This document shows positions 1 to 8,741 of a stretch of DNA of 46,397 nucleotides, one piece after another. The notes under the pieces are model-generated. The model saw only the letters and a list, made by a program, of their open reading frames with translations. It was not told where the DNA came from and did not search any database. A program made the translations under genes and the position numbers. Location of the stretch: the NCBI GenBank assembly GCA_020627985.1, contig JAHDFV010000003.1:1-46397 (forward strand). The letters run 5' to 3'. Within the stretch, counting starts at the first letter, position 1. Each line of letters starts with the position of its first letter. The stretch comes from Saprospiraceae bacterium (lineage in GTDB: Bacteria > Bacteroidota > Bacteroidia > Chitinophagales > Saprospiraceae).

Positions 1-51
1 TTTACAAGCACTTACAAATCATTTTAACATTAGTTTTTAAATCACTTCAAT
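1..51. repeat. Partial copy of a dispersed palindromic repeat
   Basis: Bases 25-51 are identical over 27 nt to 14805-14831, and bases 1-9 match 14791-14799. The copy at 14.8 kb is a full inverted repeat; here the left arm would lie before the window start, so only the central part and right arm are seen. It sits just beyond the 3' end of the minus-strand MOSC gene. The identity is seen directly; that the element belongs to a larger family is inference. Confidence 0.6.
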
Positions 52-63
52 AAAAGATAAAGA

Positions 64-699
64 TTATCGGACTAAATTTACAAAATTACTTTTTAGTAAT
101 TGAGGAAAAAAGGGAATATCTAAAATGGCTTTTAAAAGTTTTTGATCTTCTCCTTTACTGATTAATGTCTGTGTAATATCTTCAATAGTTATTTGGTATT
201 CCGATTTTTCTATTAATTCAATCTTGTCACCAGCTTGTAAAGCTCCTTCTTGTAAAACTTTAAAATAAATTCCATTCTTTTTTTCTAGGTAAAATAAATC
301 TACCATATTGTTTAAATTAAATCGAGCATTCAATTTATAACAAGGTATTCTAGGCTGAACAGCCATTAGGATTACTGATCCTATTTTAAATTGATCACCA
401 ATACACACTTTGTGATCTAAAAGACCATCCGTTGTCAAATTTTCACCAAAGGCTCCGAAAGGAAATTCTATTTGAGGTAATTTATTTTTCCAAAAATTAT
501 AATAAGAAATATCGTAAGAATAAATGGCTTTATTTTCACCACCATGATATTTTAAATCAGCTTGTTGATCTGTTTTTATATTTAAAAACGATACGGCGCA
601 AGATCCTGCTTGAGGATATTTATAAATACTGGTCGAAAATATTTTTCCATTCCATTCTATCGTTTTCGGAGCACCAGTATTTACAGATAAGATTTTCAA
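64..699 (-). CDS. MOSC domain protein (YiiM-like)
   Basis: This 211-residue protein looks like a stand-alone MOSC domain of the YiiM type. MOSC domains are beta-rich folds, some of which bind molybdenum cofactor through a conserved cysteine; YiiM homologues have been linked to reduction of N-hydroxylated compounds. Family-like stretches are KYHGGENKAIYSYD near residue 52, GAFGENLTTDGL near 83, and QPRIPCYKLNARF near 115 with the probable ligand cysteine. The length fits the family. No signal peptide is present, so it is likely cytoplasmic. It lies 3 nt downstream of the Fur-like gene on the same strand and is probably cotranscribed with it. The exact substrate cannot be told. Confidence 0.85.
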   Translation of the reverse strand: MKILSVNTGAPKTIEWNGKIFSTSIYKYPQAGSCAVSFLNIKTDQQADLKYHGGENKAIYSYDISYYNFWKNKLPQIEFPFGAFGENLTTDGLLDHKVCIGDQFKIGSVILMAVQPRIPCYKLNARFNLNNMVDLFYLEKKNGIYFKVLQEGALQAGDKIELIEKSEYQITIEDITQTLISKGEDQKLLKAILDIPFFPQLLKSNFVNLVR

Positions 700-702
700 A
701 AA

Positions 703-1212
703 TTATTTATGTTTCTTTCCTTTACAATTTTCATCGGTACAATTCCCATAAAAATTCAGAGAGTGACTATGAATTTCAAAACCATAATGTTCTGCAACAA
801 CATCCCGAATATTTTGAATTCTAGGATCGCAAAATTCTAAAATTTTATTGCATTCCGTACAAATCAAATGGTCGTGCTGACGGTAAGAATATGATTTTTC
901 GTAGAAAGATAAATTCTGTCCAAAATGATGTTTACGTATTAAACTACATTCCGCTAATAATTCCAAAGTATTGTAGACTGTTGCCCTACTTACTTTAAAA
1001 TTTTTAGTTTTCATATCAATGTAGAGTTGCTCTGCATCAAAATGATCATCTCGAGTATATATTTCTTCTAATAATGCAAAACGCTCTGGTGTCTTTCGGA
1101 GTTTTTTCTCTTCAAGATATTTAGCAAATAATTCTTTTACTTCTAAAACCTGGCTTTCTAGCATTTTAATGAAATTCTCTTTAATGATGTTAATATCTAA
1201 AGATAACAACAA
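703..1212 (-). CDS. Fur family transcriptional regulator
   Basis: A 169-residue ferric-uptake-regulator-type repressor. It has the N-terminal winged helix (RKTPERFALLEEIY near residue 39, then HFDAEQLY and SRATVYNTLELL) and the C-terminal metal-binding half with HDHLICTEC, a second cysteine pair CTDENC near the C-terminus, and a His-rich end. The two Cys pairs suggest a structural zinc site. The family senses Fe, Zn, Mn or peroxide; the sequence does not decide which, so no symbol is given. The start is uncertain: an internal Met at residue 17 would give 153 residues, a more usual length. It starts 23 nt after the M29 aminopeptidase stop and is followed after 3 nt by the MOSC gene. Confidence 0.88.
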   Translation of the reverse strand: MLLSLDINIIKENFIKMLESQVLEVKELFAKYLEEKKLRKTPERFALLEEIYTRDDHFDAEQLYIDMKTKNFKVSRATVYNTLELLAECSLIRKHHFGQNLSFYEKSYSYRQHDHLICTECNKILEFCDPRIQNIRDVVAEHYGFEIHSHSLNFYGNCTDENCKGKKHK

Positions 1213-1235
1213 TTTATTAGACTTAAAGTTAGTGA

Positions 1236-2333
1236 TTAAAATAAAAATTTCCCGTTTTGATAAATTAATTCATCATCTGCAAAAATTTCTCCACCATCTG
1301 TCATGTCTGTAATCATATCCCAATGGATTGGGGATTCATTTTTACCACCTGTTTGATAATATGATTGACCAATTGCCATATGGATGGTTCCTCCAATTTT
1401 TTCATCAAATAAAATATTTCGAGTTCTTCTATTGATGTCATAATTAGTACCAATGGCTACTTCTCCAAAATATCTTGCTCCTTTCATGGCAAAAACTTCA
1501 TCTAAGAAAGCAACATCCCCTTTTGCTTCCCATTTTTTTACTTCACCATCTTCCACCCAAAGCGTTACATCTTCTAATTCTCTCCCCATATATAACGCGG
1601 GTAAGGAAAATTTCACCTTCCCATTAACTGAGTTTTCAACAGGTCCAGAATATACTTCCCCAGAAGGCATATTGGTTTGTCCATCTGAATTAATCCAAAT
1701 TCGATCCTTTACAGAAAAAGAGATATCGATATCTTTTCCTTTATAATGTATTTTAGATTTTTCATTTAAAAGATCAACAATTTTTTGCTGATCTTTTCTT
1801 CTATTCAACCATTTTTGAATGGGATCATCATCAAATAAACCACAAGCATTGAAGACGAATTCTTCATACTCTTCTAAAGACATTTTAGCATTCTGAGCAG
1901 AAGACATCGTTGGGAATTGACATAAATTACGTTTCATGTCTCTCGTCGCAGTTCTCTTAGAATAAATCTTATATAATGGAGCTAAAGCATTCTTAGTAAT
2001 TTTCTGTCGAGCGGGATCAACAGATTCTTCATCATTTAAATTAAATGGAGCTCTAATAAAAATATAAGCATCAAAATTCTGCAATGCTTCTTTCAAAAGT
2101 GTTGGAACATAAGATAATTGATCATCATTCCCATACGTATAAAAAGTACGATGTTGTTCTCTAAATTCAAACTCTACTTCCATATGCCCTCCAGCCTGAA
2201 TTGCTTTCTTATATACTTCTCTAACTAATGGTTCAGCTAATGTAGTTGTTCGAACTAAAAGCTTCTCTCCTGGCTTGAGTTCTACACAATAATTCACAAG
2301 AAGGTTGGCATATTTCTCTAATATCGGATTCAT
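1236..2333 (-). CDS. M29 family aminopeptidase
   Basis: A 365-residue cytosolic metallo-aminopeptidase of family M29 (AmpS / aminopeptidase T type), which removes N-terminal residues from peptides using a two-metal centre. The N-terminal part (LEKYANLLVNYCVELKPGEK) is typical of the family. Probable metal ligands lie in the C-terminal third: the Glu in SGEVYSGPVE, the Glu in GEVAIGTNYDINR, the His in GGTIHMAIGQSY, and the His/Asp pair in IHWDMITDM. Length matches the family. A TAnnTTTG promoter element lies about 53 nt upstream (2386-2393). The Fur-like and MOSC genes follow on the same strand, probably as one transcript. Confidence 0.9.
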   Translation of the reverse strand: MNPILEKYANLLVNYCVELKPGEKLLVRTTTLAEPLVREVYKKAIQAGGHMEVEFEFREQHRTFYTYGNDDQLSYVPTLLKEALQNFDAYIFIRAPFNLNDEESVDPARQKITKNALAPLYKIYSKRTATRDMKRNLCQFPTMSSAQNAKMSLEEYEEFVFNACGLFDDDPIQKWLNRRKDQQKIVDLLNEKSKIHYKGKDIDISFSVKDRIWINSDGQTNMPSGEVYSGPVENSVNGKVKFSLPALYMGRELEDVTLWVEDGEVKKWEAKGDVAFLDEVFAMKGARYFGEVAIGTNYDINRRTRNILFDEKIGGTIHMAIGQSYYQTGGKNESPIHWDMITDMTDGGEIFADDELIYQNGKFLF

Positions 2334-2385
2334 AATCTATTTTTAAATGATGATGCTTTTAAATCAGTTGATTAGAAAGCTAGCA

Positions 2386-2393
2386 CAAAAGTA
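2386..2393 (-). promoter_or_regulatory. Promoter -7 element of the M29 aminopeptidase
   Basis: On the minus strand this reads TACTTTTG, an exact match to the Bacteroidota housekeeping -7 consensus TAnnTTTG. It lies 53 nt upstream of the aminopeptidase start. No clear -33 TTTG is found at the usual distance, so confidence is moderate. Confidence 0.5.
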
Positions 2394-2462
2394 AGGGAAT
2401 TCCTTTGTTTTTATTTCATTTCAAAAATAAAGGATTAGTTAAATAGAATTGAATCGCTTTTT

Positions 2463-3677
2463 TTACCAAGTCTTTGTTTGATAAGGGTATCTTTTTTGAT
2501 ATTGTTCACTGATCATTTCTTGCATTTTGGCTCTTAATTCTGTTAAACCTTCTCTTTCTAATGCAGAAATAAAAATGTTGGGTTGTTTTAAATTATTTTC
2601 TAAGTTTTCCTTTAATTCTGTTTCAATCGAGGCTTTAACATCATCTTCTAAGTAATCATCATAATTCCTTTTTCGATAAAGATCAATCTTATTAAAAATA
2701 TAAAGGGTAGGTTTTTCTATGGCACCCAAGCTTTGTAAAGTTTTATTGACAGAAGCAATATGATCTTCATATTGAGGATGAGCAATATCTACTACATGTA
2801 AGATGATATCCGATTCTTTTACTTCGTCTAATGTAGATTTAAAACTCTCAATTAAATGGTGAGGTAGTTTACGAATAAATCCTACAGTATCTGAAAGTAA
2901 AAAAGGCATCGTTTCAAAGACAACTTTTCGAACTGTTGTATCTAAAGTCGCAAAAAGTTTATTTTCAGCAAAGACATCTGATTTGCTCAAGGTATTCATC
3001 AATGTAGATTTCCCAACATTGGTATAACCGACTAAAGAAACTCTGATCATTTGTCCTCTTTGTTTCCTCCTCGTTACATTCTGTTTATCAATCTTCTCTA
3101 ATTTCTTTTTCAAAAGAGAAATTTTTTCCCGAATGATCCGTCTATCCGTTTCTATTTCTGTTTCACCAGGACCTCTCATTCCAATTCCACCCCGTTGCCT
3201 TTCTAAGTGAGTCCAAAGTCCTCTCAACCGAGGTAACATATATTGCATTTGCGCAAGTTCTACTTGAGCTTTTGCTTGTGCTGTTTGAGCACGACCTGCA
3301 AAAATATCAAGTATCAAATTACTTCGATCTAATATTTTAATCTTGAATTCTTCTTCTAACATACTCACTTGCTTCCCTGATAAATCATCATCAAAGATGG
3401 CAAGCGTCACACCTTCATGCGTTTCAATATATTCTTTGATTTCAAGCATCTTACCTTTCCGAACATAGAAACGGCTTTCAGGATGAGGAAGCTTCTGCGT
3501 AAATCTCTTTACCGTTTTCGCTCCTGCCGTCATTGCTAAAAATTCTAGTTCATCAAGATATTCTTTTGCTTTTTCTTCTGTTTGGCTACCAAAAATAACA
3601 CTAATCAAAATCGCTTTTTCTTCTACTTTGGCTAAGCCTCTTTTCTTTTTATCTCCTAAATCCCATTCGTTGGCCAT
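2463..3677 (-). CDS. hflX: GTPase HflX
   Basis: A 404-residue ribosome-associated GTPase that splits stalled or heat-damaged 70S ribosomes in characterised species. It has the N-terminal HflX domain, the family signature GGIGMRGPGETEIETDRR near residue 163, and a G domain with the P-loop GYTNVGKST, switch region LFATLDTTVR, DTVGFIRKLP (G3) and NKID (G4). Length and order agree with the family. The start puts MANEWDLGDKKKRG at the N-terminus; a promoter -7 match is 38 nt upstream. It is monocistronic or leads a loose minus-strand group. Confidence 0.96.
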   Translation of the reverse strand: MANEWDLGDKKKRGLAKVEEKAILISVIFGSQTEEKAKEYLDELEFLAMTAGAKTVKRFTQKLPHPESRFYVRKGKMLEIKEYIETHEGVTLAIFDDDLSGKQVSMLEEEFKIKILDRSNLILDIFAGRAQTAQAKAQVELAQMQYMLPRLRGLWTHLERQRGGIGMRGPGETEIETDRRIIREKISLLKKKLEKIDKQNVTRRKQRGQMIRVSLVGYTNVGKSTLMNTLSKSDVFAENKLFATLDTTVRKVVFETMPFLLSDTVGFIRKLPHHLIESFKSTLDEVKESDIILHVVDIAHPQYEDHIASVNKTLQSLGAIEKPTLYIFNKIDLYRKRNYDDYLEDDVKASIETELKENLENNLKQPNIFISALEREGLTELRAKMQEMISEQYQKRYPYQTKTW

Positions 3678-3714
3678 ATAATTAATGTTTATTTTTAGTC
3701 AGAAAATTGAAGTA

Positions 3715-3722
3715 CAAAAATA
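3715..3722 (-). promoter_or_regulatory. Promoter -7 element of hflX
   Basis: On the minus strand this is TATTTTTG followed by TAC, matching TAnnTTTG, 38 nt before the hflX start. It lies in the 231-nt divergent gap shared with the aldehyde dehydrogenase gene; I found no equally good plus-strand promoter there. Confidence 0.5.
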
Positions 3723-3908
3723 CTAACATGTTTTATTAAAAAATGATTCAATTCTAAATAGTTTTTTACAAGAACAAAGTAAATAAAATAAATGACATGA
3801 TGTTATTTTGCATATGTAATTACTTAATAACATATCTTTATTTCATATAGCTTGCGTATTCCCTCAACTTAGGTTAATATTACTATCTGAAATGACCAAA
3901 ATAATTAC

Positions 3909-5363
3909 ATGAAGTCAGCAAAATACATTAAAAATTATATTGGAGGAGCATTGATTCCACCAGATTCTGGTGAATACATTGATAATGTAAGCCCACCAAA
4001 TGGTGAAATTTATTCTCATATTCCCGATTCTGATGCTTCTGATGTTCAAAAAGCAGTTGAAGCAGCTGAAAGAGCTTTCCCAGAATGGTCAACTTGTGGT
4101 ATTGAAAAACGTTTTAGAATCTTAACTCGTCTTGCAGATATTATTGAACAAAATCTAGAAGCTTTCGCTCATGCTGAAAGTATGGATTCTGGCAAGCCTA
4201 TTACTATGTCTAAAAGTGTTGATATTCCAAGAGCTCATGCTAATATCCGTTTTTTTGCAACGGCTATAATGCATTTTGCTTCTGAATCTCACCATATGGA
4301 AAAAAACGCTATAAATTTTACGATGCGACAACCCATAGGTATTGTTGGTTGTATTTCTCCCTGGAATTTACCTTTGTATCTTTTTACTTGGAAAATTGCT
4401 CCAGCTTTAGCGACAGGTAATTGTGTTATTGCTAAACCTTCAGAAGTTACTCCAATGACTGCGTTTTTGTTTGCGCAAGCTTGTCAGGAAGCTGGTTTAC
4501 CACCTGGTGTTTTAAATATCGTTCATGGCTTAGGGCCTAAAGCGGGGCAAGCAATAATTGAACATCCTAAAATAAAAGCTATCTCGTTTACTGGTGGTAC
4601 CAATACAGGAAGAGAAATCGCTAAGATTGCTGCTCCAATGTTCAAGAAGCTTTCATTAGAATTGGGCGGAAAAAATCCGAACATCATTTTTGCTGATTGC
4701 GACTTTGATAAAATGATTTTTGATACTTTGCGTTCTTCTTTTTCTAACAATGGTCAAATATGCCTTTGTGGTTCTAGAATTTTTGTAGAACGACCGATTT
4801 ATGAAAAATTCAAAGATGAATTCGTTAAGCGTACACAATTTCTTAAAGTAGGAGATCCTTTCTCTGTTGTAACCGATTTGGGAGCTCTTGTGAGTCAATC
4901 ACACATGGAAAAAGTGATGAGTTATATTGAATTGGCGAAAGTAGAAGGTGGAGAAGTTTTGTGTGGTGGAAAAGCAGTTGAAATGGAAGGAAGTAAAATA
5001 GAAAATGGTTTCTATCTACGACCTACAATTATCGAAGGTTTAGGACCTTATTGTAGAACGAATCAAGAAGAGATATTCGGACCTGTTGTTACCATAATGC
5101 CTTTTGATACAGAAGAAGAAGTATTGGAATACGCCAATTCTGTAGACTATGGTTTATCCGCTACGATTTGGACGCAAAACATAACACGTGCCAATAGAAT
5201 GGCAGAACAAATTCAAGCAGGTGTAGTATGGATTAATTGCTGGTTGCTTCGTGATTTAAGAACACCATTTGGTGGAGTGAAAAATTCTGGGGTTGGTCGT
5301 GAAGGCGGTTTGGAAGCTCTTCGATTCTTTACAGAAGCCAAGAATGTTTGTATGAAATATTAA
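3909..5363 (+). CDS. Aldehyde dehydrogenase, ALDH8 / 2-aminomuconate semialdehyde DH-like
   Basis: A 484-residue NAD(P)-dependent aldehyde dehydrogenase. The full fold is present: PWN near residue 151, the cofactor motif FTGGTNTG near 227, the general base Glu251 in ELGGKN, the nucleophile Cys285 in NNGQICLCGSR, and EEIFGPVV. The stretches GQICLCGSR and VWINCWLLRDLRTPFGG resemble ALDH8A1 and bacterial 2-aminomuconate / 2-hydroxymuconate semialdehyde dehydrogenases more than betaine aldehyde dehydrogenases. That suggests a semialdehyde carrying a carboxylate, but no other kynurenine- or meta-cleavage-pathway gene is in the window, so the substrate is inferred. The next gene starts 11 nt downstream, so they are probably cotranscribed. 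Confidence 0.88.
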   Translation: MKSAKYIKNYIGGALIPPDSGEYIDNVSPPNGEIYSHIPDSDASDVQKAVEAAERAFPEWSTCGIEKRFRILTRLADIIEQNLEAFAHAESMDSGKPITMSKSVDIPRAHANIRFFATAIMHFASESHHMEKNAINFTMRQPIGIVGCISPWNLPLYLFTWKIAPALATGNCVIAKPSEVTPMTAFLFAQACQEAGLPPGVLNIVHGLGPKAGQAIIEHPKIKAISFTGGTNTGREIAKIAAPMFKKLSLELGGKNPNIIFADCDFDKMIFDTLRSSFSNNGQICLCGSRIFVERPIYEKFKDEFVKRTQFLKVGDPFSVVTDLGALVSQSHMEKVMSYIELAKVEGGEVLCGGKAVEMEGSKIENGFYLRPTIIEGLGPYCRTNQEEIFGPVVTIMPFDTEEEVLEYANSVDYGLSATIWTQNITRANRMAEQIQAGVVWINCWLLRDLRTPFGGVKNSGVGREGGLEALRFFTEAKNVCMKY

Positions 5364-5374
5364 TTTAAACATCA

Positions 5375-6373
5375 ATGAAAGTTATCATTCCCGTTGCAGG
5401 TGTAGGTACTCGATTACGACCACACACATATACTCAACCCAAGCCACTAATTCCTGTAGCTGGTAAACCTATTATTTCATTTATTATAGATCAATTAGTC
5501 GATGTAGGAGTTACCGACTTTGTCTTTGTTATTGGTCATCTTGGAGAAAAGATTCGTTTATATTTAGAAAAAAGATATCCTAATTTAAATAAAGAATTTG
5601 TCAAACAAGAAAATCGTTTAGGATTAGGTCATGCCATTTGGACTGCAAGAAAAAAATTAAAAGGTGTTGATGAAATTTTTATTATTTTAGGAGATACTAT
5701 TTATGAAACAGAATTGTCTAAATTTTTAAGTTTAGAAAACTCTTGTGTTGGTGTTAAAAAAGTAAATGCACCAGGTGATTTTGGTGTTGCTGAACTGAAC
5801 GATAATGGGCAAGTAATTCGAATGGTGGAAAAACCAAAAATTCCTAAATCTAATTTAGCTCTTGTTGGTTTATATAAAATTAAAGAAGTAGAAATCCTTC
5901 TAAGTTGTTTAGATGAAATAATTTCAAATGACATTAGAACCAATGATGAATATCAATTAACTGATGCTCTAATGATGATGATTAAAAAGGGAGTGAATTT
6001 TATTCCTTTAACGATTAATAATTGGTATGACTGTGGAAAAAAAGATGTTTTATTAGAGACAAATTCGATGTTATTAAAAAAAGAAGGATTTGTTTCTTCT
6101 GATTTACCTCCTTATTATAACACTATTATTATACATCCTGTAGCCATTGGGAAAAATTGTAAAATTTCGAGCTCTATCATTGGACCACATGTTACAATTG
6201 GAGAAAATACTGTTATAAATCATTCCGTTGTTTCAAATTCTATCATCGGTAATTTTGCTAAAATTGAAGAAATCGTATTGCGTAAATCAGTAGTAGGTAA
6301 TGATGCTTCAATAAAAGGCATGAGACAAAGTTTAAATATTGGAGACAATACAGAAATTGATTTTAGTAAATAA
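5375..6373 (+). CDS. Sugar-phosphate nucleotidyltransferase with left-handed beta-helix tail
   Basis: A 332-residue enzyme of the glucose-1-phosphate thymidylyltransferase / NDP-sugar pyrophosphorylase superfamily. The N-terminal catalytic domain shows the signature GVGTRLRPHTYTQPKPLIP and AGKPI, with the metal-binding ILGDTIY near residue 108. The C-terminal 80 residues have hexapeptide-type repeats (IHPVAIGKNCKI, SIIGPHVTIGENTVI, SIIGNFAKI), which build a left-handed beta-helix. It probably joins a sugar 1-phosphate to a nucleotide for surface glycans; the sugar and nucleotide cannot be read from the sequence. It lies 11 nt after the aldehyde dehydrogenase and 1 nt before a lipoprotein gene. 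Confidence 0.88.
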   Translation: MKVIIPVAGVGTRLRPHTYTQPKPLIPVAGKPIISFIIDQLVDVGVTDFVFVIGHLGEKIRLYLEKRYPNLNKEFVKQENRLGLGHAIWTARKKLKGVDEIFIILGDTIYETELSKFLSLENSCVGVKKVNAPGDFGVAELNDNGQVIRMVEKPKIPKSNLALVGLYKIKEVEILLSCLDEIISNDIRTNDEYQLTDALMMMIKKGVNFIPLTINNWYDCGKKDVLLETNSMLLKKEGFVSSDLPPYYNTIIIHPVAIGKNCKISSSIIGPHVTIGENTVINHSVVSNSIIGNFAKIEEIVLRKSVVGNDASIKGMRQSLNIGDNTEIDFSK

Positions 6374-6374
6374 A

Positions 6375-7172
6375 ATGAATATGAAATATTTATTCCTTCT
6401 TTTAATTTTTGTTTTGAATTTCATTTCTTGCACTACAAATTCCACAAACGAAGAATCTTCTAAAATAGAAGAAATTCAAAATCTCCCTTTAGAAAATAAA
6501 AACCACACAACAACTGACAGAATAATATCTTATTCATTTACGGGTTCATTAGAAGGAGATATTCCAATAGAAATTTCTATTTCTCAATTTGGTACTGTTT
6601 TAAAAGGAGAACTCATTTATAAAAAAGTTGGAAAACCCATTACATTAATTGGTGATGCTAGCGAAACCAATTATTGGCGAGTCTTGGAGTTTTCTGACAA
6701 AGGAATGGTTACAGGTATTTTAACAGGTGATTTTAATAATTTAAAAAAATTAAGTTGGTTTTCTCCTACTAATAGAAAATCGATTCCAATGAATTTAGAA
6801 TCTAAACTCATTGAAAACTATTCTATTGATTTCGCGCCAAAAAATATAGGAGGTAGATATTTTTGTAAATTTGGAAAAGAAGGTTACACAGGTTCTTTAA
6901 TCATCCATGAAGTAAAAAATGACAGTATTTATTTTGATGTATCTGCTTTAACACAAGCTCCTGCAAGAAATATGGCTATATTAAAAAATCAAGTTGGATT
7001 ATTATCTGGAAATAAAACATTTATTGAGTTTAAAGAAGAAGACTATATTGATTGTGCATTCCAAATTGAATTCTTTAATGGTTTTGCACAAATCAAACAT
7101 GAAGAAGAAAGAACTACTTGCGGCTTTGGACACAATGCTCATATCGATGGTTTATTTAAAAAAATGAATTAA
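6375..7172 (+). CDS. Putative lipoprotein of unknown function
   Basis: About 265 residues. I chose the ATG at 6375, 1 nt after the preceding stop; an upstream in-frame Met at 6339 would overlap the nucleotidyltransferase and spoil the signal peptide. From 6375 the protein begins MNMKYLFLLLIFVLNFISC, a short basic start, a hydrophobic core and a lipobox-like FISC, so it is likely a lipidated envelope protein. The mature part looks beta-rich and includes a Cys near the end (TTCGFGHNAHIDG). I do not recognise the family. Tight linkage to the nucleotidyltransferase suggests cotranscription, not necessarily shared function. Confidence 0.7.
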   Translation: MNMKYLFLLLIFVLNFISCTTNSTNEESSKIEEIQNLPLENKNHTTTDRIISYSFTGSLEGDIPIEISISQFGTVLKGELIYKKVGKPITLIGDASETNYWRVLEFSDKGMVTGILTGDFNNLKKLSWFSPTNRKSIPMNLESKLIENYSIDFAPKNIGGRYFCKFGKEGYTGSLIIHEVKNDSIYFDVSALTQAPARNMAILKNQVGLLSGNKTFIEFKEEDYIDCAFQIEFFNGFAQIKHEEERTTCGFGHNAHIDGLFKKMN

Positions 7173-7226
7173 AAGTCTTCCATCCAACCCCTTTCACCAT
7201 CAGACAATAGCTTTTCACCTAAAAAG

Positions 7227-7235
7227 TTATCCACA
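7227..7235 (+). other. Isolated perfect DnaA box
   Basis: The sequence TTATCCACA matches the strongest DnaA-box consensus exactly. It lies in the 113-nt gap between the lipoprotein gene and the DUF1800 gene, with no other box next to it. It may be chance or a minor DnaA-binding site. Confidence 0.3.
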
Positions 7236-7285
7236 GCACATAAGAAACAAGCATCTTATAGAGTTATTACATCATAAATTTTTAT

Positions 7286-8731
7286 ATGACTAACTCTAAG
7301 TTAAATTATTTATATCCTAGTTCAGCTATCACATTAGACAGAAATAAAATTAAGTTTTTATTTCGAAGATTAGCTTACGGTATTCCTGAACAAGAATTAA
7401 ATAAGTTATCTAAAACATCTCCACTAAAATTAATCGATCATCTTATTTTAAAAGCGGAAAAAGATCGAGTACTTCCTCAACCTAAATGGTCAGATTGGAC
7501 ACTTAAAGATTATGAAAAAAGAAATGGCGAATTAAAAGATAAACTAATTGAAAAACAATTCTATGAATACATTTCGACACTTTCTAACCGAGTTCAAGAA
7601 AAGGGTTTAAAAGGTAAATTAATTTTATTTTGGTCTAACCATTTTGTAACTGAATTTTGGGATTACGAAAGTCCAATCATGCTACACAAATATTTAAAGA
7701 TTATTCAGAAATATGCATTAGGCAATTTTAAAGAGTTTGTATTAAAAATTGGACTTACTCCTGCTATGTTATTTTATTTAAATGGTAATGAGAACACAGC
7801 TAAACAACCTAATGAAAACTATGCTAGAGAATTATTAGAATTATTTACTTTAGGAAGAGATAATAATTATACTCAAAAAGACATTACGGAAATTGCTAGA
7901 GCTTTTTCTGGTTACGAAGTACTAGATTGGACAAAAATTTATTTAAACAAAGACAATCATGATTCAGAATTAAAAAACATTTTCGGTGTAAACAACAGTT
8001 TTAATTATAATCAAGTTATTGATCTTTTATTTAAAAAAAGAAAAAAAGAAATCGCTCAATTTATTTGTACTAAAATTTATAAAGCTTTTGTTTCTCACCA
8101 AATAAATAAAAATATTATTCAAGAATTAAGCAATGTTTTTATCCAGCATAATTTTGAATTAAAACCTGTATTTATTCAACTGTTTAAAAGCGATCATTTT
8201 CTTTCTGCTAAATCAAATGGAACATTGATAAAAAGTCCTTTCGAACTGCATTTCATTTTCATGAATGAATTAGGAATTAAATTTAATAATGATTTACAAA
8301 AAAAAGAAGCCGTTGAAAATTTAGAATGGTGCGGTCAAGCATTATTTAATCCTCCAAATGTTGCTGGATGGAAAGGACAAAGACATTGGATTAATGCAAC
8401 ATCTTTTACGAAAAGATGGCAAATTCTTGATGGTTTATTATATGATGTTTCAGGAAAAGGTAAACGAGAAATTTTAATTTCTTTTACCAAAAAAATTGTT
8501 AGTAATTATTCTGACCCTGCAATAATAACCAAAGCAATTATTGATTATTTTATTCCTAGAAAATTACAATCTGAAGAAGAGTACATTAAAGCGGTAAAAC
8601 ATTTCAAAGGAGAATGGCCGGAAGAAGTATTCGAAACAAGATGGTGGAATTTAGATCGAGAAGATACAGAATGGCAAGTAGCAGGTTTAATTTCATATTT
8701 ATTTCGATTACCAGAATTTCATCTTTGTTAA
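7286..8731 (+). CDS. DUF1800 family protein
   Basis: A 481-residue protein of the DUF1800 family, whose biochemical role is not established. Recognisable features are the N-terminal FLFRRLAYGIPEQEL stretch, FWSNHFVTEF near residue 114, GNENTAKQPNENYARELLELFTLG near 170 (the most conserved part of the family), and NPPNVAGWKGQRHWINA near 362. I see no signal peptide. It is followed 10 nt later by a DUF1501 gene; these two families occur side by side in very many Bacteroidota, Planctomycetota and Proteobacteria, which suggests that they act together. Length is typical. Confidence 0.9.
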   Translation: MTNSKLNYLYPSSAITLDRNKIKFLFRRLAYGIPEQELNKLSKTSPLKLIDHLILKAEKDRVLPQPKWSDWTLKDYEKRNGELKDKLIEKQFYEYISTLSNRVQEKGLKGKLILFWSNHFVTEFWDYESPIMLHKYLKIIQKYALGNFKEFVLKIGLTPAMLFYLNGNENTAKQPNENYARELLELFTLGRDNNYTQKDITEIARAFSGYEVLDWTKIYLNKDNHDSELKNIFGVNNSFNYNQVIDLLFKKRKKEIAQFICTKIYKAFVSHQINKNIIQELSNVFIQHNFELKPVFIQLFKSDHFLSAKSNGTLIKSPFELHFIFMNELGIKFNNDLQKKEAVENLEWCGQALFNPPNVAGWKGQRHWINATSFTKRWQILDGLLYDVSGKGKREILISFTKKIVSNYSDPAIITKAIIDYFIPRKLQSEEEYIKAVKHFKGEWPEEVFETRWWNLDREDTEWQVAGLISYLFRLPEFHLC

Positions 8732-8741
8732 ATTAATTTAT

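Noticed and set aside
3909-5363. Betaine aldehyde dehydrogenase annotation
   Set aside because: The GQICLCGSR and INCWLLRDLRTPFGG segments point to the ALDH8 / muconate semialdehyde group, and no betaine synthesis or uptake gene is nearby.
6339-6374. Upstream start for the lipoprotein gene
   Set aside because: It overlaps the nucleotidyltransferase by 35 nt and adds residues in front of an otherwise good lipoprotein signal.
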